A stretch of 55,881 bases of DNA, from assembly GCA_009837355.1 (NCBI GenBank), contig VXTR01000074.1, positions 1-55,881 on the forward strand, written 5' to 3'. Each line of letters starts with the position of its first letter. Position 1 is the stretch's first letter. The translations under genes and the position numbers were made by a program. The DNA comes from Chloroflexota bacterium (GTDB lineage: Bacteria > Chloroflexota > Dehalococcoidia > Lucifugimonadales > UBA3495). Of the stretch, positions 50,498-55,881 are shown in pieces. The notes under the pieces are model-generated. The model was not told the DNA's origin. It worked only from the letters and a program-made list of their open reading frames with translations, and ran no database searches.

Positions 50498-50605
50498 GGG
50501 ATGCCTCCTGCGGGTTGGGTGCAAGCAGTTTAACCATAGGGGGCGGGCAGTGGCAAGCCGGAGTTATGCGGCAGAATGCGGTGAGGCTCTTTTACGAAAA
50601 TCGTC

Positions 50606-50642
50606 AATATCATGCCTAGCAATATCATAACCCGCTGATATT
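50606..50642. promoter_or_regulatory. Triple AATATCA operator candidate
   Basis: The 7-mer AATATCA occurs at 50606-50612 and 50621-50627, and inverted (TGATATT) at 50636-50642: three sites at exactly 15-bp steps, ending 13 bp before the -35 of the ABC operon. The spacing suggests a multimeric DNA-binding regulator. Between 50498 and 50769 no gene is seen. Confidence 0.5.
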
Positions 50643-50655
50643 ACGGATTGTTATG

Positions 50656-50684
50656 TTGACATACGAACCGGGTTCGCCTAAATT
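50656..50684 (+). promoter_or_regulatory. Promoter of the ABC transporter operon
   Basis: A perfect TTGACA at 50656-50661 is followed after exactly 17 bp by TAAATT (4/6) at 50679-50684. The spacer contains the imperfect palindrome CGAACC-G-GGTTCG, and CGCC-TAAATT-GGCG frames the -10, so repressor binding here is plausible. Confidence 0.65.
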
Positions 50685-50769
50685 GGCGGAACAAGGCGAA
50701 TCGGCGCGCGGCGACGATAAGAGCGTCGGTGCGGAAAGATACGACCGATGTCGTCGGAGGAGGCGCAAA

Positions 50770-52614
50770 GTGAGTACGGTTTATGCCACACGATTGTTGC
50801 CAATGTCCCTGCTGGCCGTAGCCTCGGCAATTCTGTTGGTGGCGGGCATTGCCTGCGGGGGCGCCGGAGAGCCGGCAGCCGAGAGCGGCGATTCGGGAGG
50901 GTCGGCAGCGACCACGGGGACTACGCAATCCTCGTCGGGCAGCGCGCCGGCGGCTACCCAGGTGCCGGCAGCAGCGCCGGCGGCGACGGAAGCTCCGGCG
51001 ATGGAAGCGATGGACTCGGACGTTGACCTGTTCACGGTGATGGTAACGACGCAGGGCAACGAGCTGTTCAATTCCAAGTACGGACAGGGAGAGAACAACC
51101 TGTGGCAACGCTTGGGCCAAGTCTGGCTGGTGGGCGGCAGTTTGACGGACGGCAGCCTGGTGCTGGACCCGGCAACGGGGATTGCCAACAAATGGGAGAT
51201 TGTGGACGATGGCCTGGCGTGGGAGTTCACCATCCGGCCGGGGATTCAGTTCCACAACGACGAGGAACTGGACGTGCACGACGTGGACTTTGTGGCCAAT
51301 TGGGCGGTCTCCGAGGAATCGGCGGGTGTGTCCACCGTGCGCATCGCGCGGGAGATAACGAACCGCGAGGTTACGGGGCCGGACACGTTCAAGTTCACGT
51401 TCAAGGAACCGCTGGCGTTCTTCGGGGCGGCGGTGTCGGAGGTTGACAACACGGCCATTGGCACGGTGCTGTCGGTGGATTACTGGAAGAGCCTGCCGCT
51501 GGGCCAGACCATCGAGAACTGTACGCCGGCGGACGTATGCCAGCAGGCGGAAGCCTTTGAGGAGAACCCCAACCCCGGGCTGCCCGGCCCGTTCGAGGTG
51601 GTCAGCCATCGTTATGAAGAAGAGATTCTTTACGAGCGGTTTGAGGACTACTTCCTGCGGCAGGAACGGCCCTACCCCTTCCGCCAGATTTCGCTGCGGG
51701 TAGTGCCGGAGCTGTCGACGCGGGTGGCCGCTTTGCAGGCCGGCGACGTTGACATCATCGAGGCGGACAACACGGTGGTGGGACAGATCCAGGACGCCGG
51801 CGGGCGCATTGTGTACGCTCCCGAATCGGTGCACATCTGGATTAACGCCAACGGGTGCAACCGCGCGACGGACAATGACGGCCTGCCGATTATGTGCCAC
51901 GACCTGCGAGTGCGTCAGGCGCTGGACTACGCCATCGACAAGACCAAAATCCAGGCGCTGTACGGCGGTTCGGACGCCTTCCAGATTGACGGGATGCACG
52001 GCATCGGCAGTCCGTCGGGGTTGGGTTTTGAGTCGGATCTGGGGCCGCTGCCCTTTGACCCCGACAAGGCACGGGCATTGCTGGCGGAAGCCGGCTACCC
52101 CGACGGCGCGGGATTCAACGAAGGCCGCGTCTTCCCCATCCACACCTGGACGGGGGCGGGCGCTCCGCTGACGGTGGAGTTGTCAACGCTGATTTGCCAG
52201 GGCTGGAAAACGGAACTGGGGATTGAGTGCGAAGTGAACGTGGGCGAAGAGGTGAGCTTGAAGGAAGTGCAGTACGCCGGTGAAATCGCCGGGCAGTACC
52301 TGGTGCGCACCAACGAGAACACCTATGACGGCGGACGGCGAATGCTGGGCCGCTACGCTCGCGAGGGAGCCTACATCGCGTTCGACCAGGACATCGCCGC
52401 AAAGGTGCTGGCCGCCGGCGCGATGATTGGCACCCAGGAAGAGCGGCATCAGGCTTACTATGAAGCCCTGAGGATCATCCACGACAAGCACTACGACTTC
52501 ACACCCGGCTTCCTGAACCAGCCCTACGGGGTGAGCGACCGGGTATCCGGCTGGAATCCGTGGCCCCTGGCGCCCTACATGAGCGCTTTGTGGACAGTGG
52601 AAATCAGCCAGTAG
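50770..52614 (+). CDS. ABC transporter substrate-binding lipoprotein, family 5
   Basis: The 614-residue protein is a peptide/nickel-type (SBP_bac_5) solute receptor. The start is GTG 50770, because GGAGGAGG lies 7 bp before it; longer frames begin upstream of the promoter -10. The signal peptide (LLPMSLLAVASAILLVAG) ends in a lipobox-like GIAC, predicting lipidation of Cys29, followed by a long Gly/Ser/Ala/Thr linker to about residue 80. The body has the usual GLAWEFTIRPGIQFHNDEEL and VRQALDYAIDKTKI segments. It is followed by a strong hairpin and two permease genes. Ligand unknown (peptide, opine or other oligomer). Confidence 0.93.
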   Translation: MSTVYATRLLPMSLLAVASAILLVAGIACGGAGEPAAESGDSGGSAATTGTTQSSSGSAPAATQVPAAAPAATEAPAMEAMDSDVDLFTVMVTTQGNELFNSKYGQGENNLWQRLGQVWLVGGSLTDGSLVLDPATGIANKWEIVDDGLAWEFTIRPGIQFHNDEELDVHDVDFVANWAVSEESAGVSTVRIAREITNREVTGPDTFKFTFKEPLAFFGAAVSEVDNTAIGTVLSVDYWKSLPLGQTIENCTPADVCQQAEAFEENPNPGLPGPFEVVSHRYEEEILYERFEDYFLRQERPYPFRQISLRVVPELSTRVAALQAGDVDIIEADNTVVGQIQDAGGRIVYAPESVHIWINANGCNRATDNDGLPIMCHDLRVRQALDYAIDKTKIQALYGGSDAFQIDGMHGIGSPSGLGFESDLGPLPFDPDKARALLAEAGYPDGAGFNEGRVFPIHTWTGAGAPLTVELSTLICQGWKTELGIECEVNVGEEVSLKEVQYAGEIAGQYLVRTNENTYDGGRRMLGRYAREGAYIAFDQDIAAKVLAAGAMIGTQEERHQAYYEALRIIHDKHYDFTPGFLNQPYGVSDRVSGWNPWPLAPYMSALWTVEISQ

Positions 52615-52622
52615 GCGATTGT

Positions 52623-52652
52623 GGTTGGGGTCGGCTGCAGCTGGCCCCAACC
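52623..52652 (+). promoter_or_regulatory. Intercistronic hairpin after the binding-protein gene
   Basis: GGTTGGGG at 52623-52630 pairs with CCCCAACC at 52645-52652, and the inner bases pair further, giving a stem of about 12 bp around a CTGCAG loop. It has no T-run. Such hairpins after binding-protein genes often stabilise the upstream message, giving more binding protein than permease. Confidence 0.65.
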
Positions 52653-52692
52653 CTCACTGTTGTCGTAAGCACGCGCTACAGGACGTGACCTG

Positions 52693-53610
52693 ATGCTCCG
52701 TTTCACTGCAGCTCGCATCGGCCAGTCAATCATCACGTTGATAGTGCTCAGTGTGGTGGTGTTCTTCGGGTCGGAGTTGACCGGAGACCTGGCGCTTTCG
52801 CTGGCCACTGCGGACACCACCCAGGCAGAGTTGGAAGAAATCAGGCAGAAGCTCGGGTTGGATCGTCCGGCCTACATCCGGTACGCGCGGTACATGATAA
52901 ACCTGGCCCAGGGGGACCTGGGCGTCTCCGGCACCAGCCGGCGGCAAGTCAGCGAGATGATGGCGGAACGCATTCCGCCGACGCTGCAACTGGCGGCGGT
53001 GGGGCTGTTCATCGCCATGCTCATCGGCATACCGTTAGGAGTGGTGGCGGCGGTGAAGCGGAACACCATTTTTGACCAGTTGAGCAAGCTGTTCGCCATT
53101 ATCGGGATGTCCGCGCCGCAGTTCTGGGTGGCCATCATGCTGATAATGTTCTTCGGAGCGCAGTTGAAGTGGCTGCCGACCTACGGCCGGGGCGGGATTG
53201 ACCACTACATCCTGCCGGGGATAGCGATATCGCTGTTCGTGATGGCGGGGTTCATGCGGCTGACCCGTTCGAGTATGTTGGAAGTGCTGGACAGCGAGTT
53301 TGTGAAGTTCGCGCGGATCAAAGGCTTGCAGGAGCGGTTGGTAATCTTCAAGCACGCGTTGAAGAACGCCATCATTCCAGTGCTCACCTTTGGGGGCGTG
53401 AGCTTTGCCGGGCTGTTGAACGGAGCCATCGTGGTGGAAGTAGTGTTCGCCTGGCCGGGGCTGGGCCGGTTGATGCTGGACGCGATACGGGAACGGGATA
53501 CCGTGGTGATAATGGCCACCATACTCACGTCCGGCTTCATTTACATCTTTCTGTCCACGGTGGTGGACATTCTGTACGCCTACGTGGATCCGCGGATTCG
53601 CTACCAGTAA
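52693..53610 (+). CDS. ABC transporter permease, DppB/OppB type
   Basis: The 305-residue inner-membrane protein has six predicted helices and the BPD_transp_1 fold of peptide importers: the N-terminal helix MLRFTAARIGQSIITLIVLS, LGLDRPAYIRYARYMINLAQ with GDLGVS, PTLQLAAVGLFIAMLIGIPL and the EAA-like loop EFVKFARIKGLQERLVIFKH. It starts 78 bp after the binding-protein gene, beyond the hairpin, and 12 bp before the second permease gene. Confidence 0.95.
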   Translation: MLRFTAARIGQSIITLIVLSVVVFFGSELTGDLALSLATADTTQAELEEIRQKLGLDRPAYIRYARYMINLAQGDLGVSGTSRRQVSEMMAERIPPTLQLAAVGLFIAMLIGIPLGVVAAVKRNTIFDQLSKLFAIIGMSAPQFWVAIMLIMFFGAQLKWLPTYGRGGIDHYILPGIAISLFVMAGFMRLTRSSMLEVLDSEFVKFARIKGLQERLVIFKHALKNAIIPVLTFGGVSFAGLLNGAIVVEVVFAWPGLGRLMLDAIRERDTVVIMATILTSGFIYIFLSTVVDILYAYVDPRIRYQ

Positions 53611-53622
53611 GGGAGTGTCACA

Positions 53623-54516
53623 ATGGCAGCGGAGACGACAACCACGCTAAGGGGCCTGGGCGGGATGCAGCAGTGGGTCGGCCAGGTGGCGGCGATGCGC
53701 ATACCCTGGATCCCGGTGGTTGTGCTGGCGATCCTGCTGGTGTGCGCGCTGTTTGCACCGTGGCTGGCGCCCTATGACCCGCAGGAGCCGGACGTGCTGA
53801 AAGGCGTGCTGAGGATTGGGCCCTTCGAGACCAGCGAGAACCCGCTGGGGGTTGACTTGCTGGGCCGGGACATCCTGAGCCGGCTGGTTTACGGGGCGCG
53901 CATCTCGGCGTTCATCAGCCTCATTTCGTTGGGGTTCGGCGCGCTGGTGGGCACGGCCCTGGGCGTGGCGTCGGGCTATCTGGGAGGCAAGATAGACGCC
54001 ATCCTGATGCGGGTGTGCGACGGGGTGATGGGGTTCCCGACCATTCTGCTGGCGCTGATTATCGTGGCGATACAGGGCGGCGCCGGCATTCAGAACGTGG
54101 TCATCGCCATCATGGCGACGGTGTGGGCGAGGTTCGCGCGGCAGGTGCGGGGCGAGGTGCTGAGCATCAAGGAACGGGACTTCGTGACGCTGGCGGTGGT
54201 TGCCGGAGTGCCCAGCCACGTCATCATGTGGCGGCACATCTTCCCCAACGTGGTGAACACGGTGCTGGTCATCATCAGCCTGCTGGTGGGGCAGACGATA
54301 CTGCTGGAAGCGTCGCTGAGTTTCCTGGGGGTGGGCGTGCCGCCGGGCGAGCCGGCGTGGGGCATCATGGTAGCGGAGGGCCGGAACAACCTGCTGGACT
54401 TGTGGTGGCTGTCGCTGATGCCGGGGCTGGCGATAACGATCGTGGTGATGGCGCTGAACCTGTTCGGCGACTGGCTGAGGGACACGCTGGACCCACGGCT
54501 GCGGCGGACGCGGTAG
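53623..54516 (+). CDS. ABC transporter permease, DppC/OppC type
   Basis: The 297-residue inner-membrane subunit pairs with the preceding DppB-like one. Typical features are APWLAPYDPQEPD, the short ENPLGVDLLGRDILSRLVYG stretch that marks DppC proteins, and the EAA loop REVLS-like segment EVLSIKERDFVTLAVVAGVP with FPNVVNTVLV. GGGAG lies 8 bp before the ATG. No ATPase gene follows; the next gene is an LLM oxidoreductase. Confidence 0.95.
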   Translation: MAAETTTTLRGLGGMQQWVGQVAAMRIPWIPVVVLAILLVCALFAPWLAPYDPQEPDVLKGVLRIGPFETSENPLGVDLLGRDILSRLVYGARISAFISLISLGFGALVGTALGVASGYLGGKIDAILMRVCDGVMGFPTILLALIIVAIQGGAGIQNVVIAIMATVWARFARQVRGEVLSIKERDFVTLAVVAGVPSHVIMWRHIFPNVVNTVLVIISLLVGQTILLEASLSFLGVGVPPGEPAWGIMVAEGRNNLLDLWWLSLMPGLAITIVVMALNLFGDWLRDTLDPRLRRTR

Positions 54517-54593
54517 AGGGAGAGGACGTTTCTGGCTGATATACTGCCGTGCAGAGAACCGCGTATGAGCGCGGATGCACGGAGGCGATCCCA

Positions 54594-55643
54594 ATGGCCG
54601 ATTCCATCAAGATATCAATGCGCGTGCCGGGCACGTCGCCTATGCCGGAGCTGCTGGCGCTCATCAAGAAGATAGAGGACGCCGGCTTTGACGGGGCCGG
54701 CATCCTGGACAGCCAGATGATATGTCGCGACACGTTCGTGACCATGGGGCTGGCGGCCAGCGCCACCAGCCGGCTGCGGTTGTTTCCAGCGGTTACCAAT
54801 CCCTTCGGGCGGATCCCGTCGGTGCTGGCGGGAGCGGCGCAGACGGTGGCGGAGGTTGCGCCGGGTCGCACCAAGTTCATCATCGGGACGGGGTACACGT
54901 CGGCCAGCACGATAGGGCGGCGGCCGGCGACGCTGCGGCAGATGCGCCGGTGCATCATGGAGGTCAAGGCGCTGCTGGCCGGCGAGTCGGTGGACTACAA
55001 CGGGATGAGCAACCGACTGGATTTCGCGGGCGCTGACGGAGGGGCCGGCGTGCCGGTGCTGATGGCGGCGTCGGGGCCGCGCTCGCTGGAGTTGGCCGGC
55101 GAGGTGGCGGACGGCGCGCTGGTGCTGGTGGGTTACACGCCGGGCATCGTGGGCAAAGCGCTCGAGCATCTGGAAGCCGGGGCGAAGCGCAGCGGACGGA
55201 CGCTGGAGGACCTGGACGTGGTGTTCGCGGTGCGGACGTGCGTGTCGGACAGCAACGAGGAGGCGCGACGGCTGGCGCGTCCGGTGTCGGTGCATTGGGC
55301 GCTGCTGTGGGGCGGGCCGAACTGGCTGCCCTACTCGGACATTGAGCTGCCGGACTACGAGGTTCCGCAGGCGGTGCGGGACGTTTATCCCGACCTGGGG
55401 CACGCGCCGAACTGGGAGGAGGCCATCGAGCTGACGCAGTTCGTGAGCGACGACGTGAACACGCAGTTGTGCGACGCGATGGGGCTGGTGGGCACGCCGG
55501 AGCATTGCACGGAGCGCATCCGGGAGATGGCGAAGCACGGGGTGAACCAGATTTACCTGATGCCGTGCCTGACCTTCGCGCCGCCGGAGGCCGAGGTGCG
55601 GGCCTTCGGGGAGCACATCATCCCAGCGCTGGCGGGGGCGTGA
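54594..55643 (+). CDS. LLM class flavin-dependent oxidoreductase
   Basis: The 349-residue protein resembles the F420-dependent methylene-tetrahydromethanopterin-reductase-like branch of the LLM family: IKKIEDAGFDGAGILDSQMI, TSRLRLFPAVTNPFGRIPSV, FIIGTGYTSASTIGRRPATL, VPVLMAASGPRSLELAGEVA with DGALV, and GTPEHCTERIREMAKHGVNQ. Cofactor identity is an inference. ATG 54594 follows GGAGG with 8-bp spacing. It is 77 bp behind the permease genes in the same direction and may handle the transported substrate. Confidence 0.9.
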   Translation: MADSIKISMRVPGTSPMPELLALIKKIEDAGFDGAGILDSQMICRDTFVTMGLAASATSRLRLFPAVTNPFGRIPSVLAGAAQTVAEVAPGRTKFIIGTGYTSASTIGRRPATLRQMRRCIMEVKALLAGESVDYNGMSNRLDFAGADGGAGVPVLMAASGPRSLELAGEVADGALVLVGYTPGIVGKALEHLEAGAKRSGRTLEDLDVVFAVRTCVSDSNEEARRLARPVSVHWALLWGGPNWLPYSDIELPDYEVPQAVRDVYPDLGHAPNWEEAIELTQFVSDDVNTQLCDAMGLVGTPEHCTERIREMAKHGVNQIYLMPCLTFAPPEAEVRAFGEHIIPALAGA

Positions 55644-55664
55644 GCCCCCACCGACGGCGGGATA

Positions 55665-55693
55665 TGGATTCCGGCTTTCGCCGGAATGACGGT
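55665..55693. repeat. Dispersed 29-bp palindromic repeat, copy 3
   Basis: This copy is identical over 29 bp to those at 28929 and 41465. It sits between the 3' ends of the LLM gene and the partial membrane-protein gene, 2 bp from the latter's stop. Confidence 0.85.
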
Positions 55694-55695
55694 GG

Positions 55696-55881
55696 CTAGT
55701 CCGGCCGGCTGTTGGAGCGCAGCAGGGCGATGCCCTCCCAGGCGAGGACGGCGACGGCGGCCGGGTCGAGGTACTGCCAGAGCGCAACGTTGTCTTCGGC
55801 GTGGGGTACGAGGAAGAGCAGCGAGTTGTGCAGGAACAGCATGAGGACGAACGCGGCGACGACGGTGATGGCGTCGCGGGG
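55696..55881 (-). CDS. Partial membrane protein (C-terminal end only)
   Basis: Only the last 61 residues are in the window; the gene continues past the right edge. The visible part has a hydrophobic helix (ITVVAAFVLMLFLHN, then SLLFLVPHA) and a short amphipathic second segment (LDPAAVAVLAWEGIALLRS), ending SNSRPD before a TAG stop. It reads as a small or multi-pass integral membrane protein of unknown family. Confidence 0.55.
   Translation of the reverse strand, partial: PRDAITVVAAFVLMLFLHNSLLFLVPHAEDNVALWQYLDPAAVAVLAWEGIALLRSNSRPD

Noticed and set aside
50653-50769. An N-terminal extension of the substrate-binding protein to 50653
   Set aside because: That start lies before the promoter -10, and GTG 50770 has GGAGGAGG and begins directly with a lipoprotein signal peptide.
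1-55881. CRISPR array, rRNA genes, prophage or insertion sequence
   Set aside because: I found no spaced direct-repeat array, no rRNA-like sequence and no transposase, integrase or phage structural protein in any frame I trust. The repeats seen are short dispersed palindromes.

Overview
The window is about 56 kb of GC-rich bacterial chromosome. It holds roughly fifty protein genes and two tRNA genes, with no rRNA, prophage, insertion sequence or CRISPR array. The gene content fits a marine Chloroflexota lineage of the SAR202 type (class Dehalococcoidia): a NuoA-D/H-N complex I operon, a non-classical succinate dehydrogenase with a CCG-domain subunit, three luciferase-like (LLM) flavin oxidoreductases, a FAD-linked oxidase, a CaiB/BaiF CoA-transferase, a sulfite-oxidase-type molybdoenzyme and a UGSC selenoprotein. 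This placement is inferred from gene content; no phylogenetic marker was tested.

Positions 1-5100 (+ strand) carry monomeric NADP-isocitrate dehydrogenase, malate dehydrogenase and a class III aminotransferase. Positions 5096-21463 (- strand) are one compact respiratory block. Read in transcription order it is nuoA-B-C-D-H-I-J-K, a small DUF2007-like gene, nuoL-M-N, NAD kinase, two tandem Nudix hydrolases, then sdhA, sdhB and an SdhE/HdrB-like gene. An extended -10 promoter (TGCTATAAT) lies 55 bp upstream of nuoA. Positions 21600-26000 (+) hold an alpha/beta hydrolase, a CoA-transferase, RdgB, MoaA and MoaC.

From about 26 kb the layout becomes accessory-like: short operons on both strands, two tRNAs, and dispersed palindromic repeats. 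It includes a PAC2 protein, an unknown protein carrying an in-frame repeat insertion, LLM oxidoreductases, a two-domain VOC protein, a PuuE-like deacetylase, an acyl-CoA synthetase, a FAD-linked oxidase, two MFS transporters, a DAO-type oxidoreductase, a MoxR ATPase and a second HAM1-like pyrophosphatase.

The most striking locus is 32112-33826 (-). Two apparent ORFs there are one UGSC-family selenoprotein gene with an in-frame TGA (Sec106), followed by a hairpin that matches the bacterial SECIS pattern, and translationally overlapping an unknown partner gene. A second theme is sulfur oxidation at 45395-50497: a thiol-dioxygenase-like cupin, a protein with four rhodanese domains, a sulfite-oxidase-family molybdoenzyme and an acyl-CoA-dehydrogenase-like flavoprotein. 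MoaA and MoaC for the molybdenum cofactor are in the same window. The right end (50.6-54.5 kb) is a peptide-type ABC transporter (binding protein plus two permeases) behind a 17-bp-spaced promoter with three AATATCA boxes at exact 15-bp intervals, then an LLM enzyme and a truncated membrane protein at the edge.
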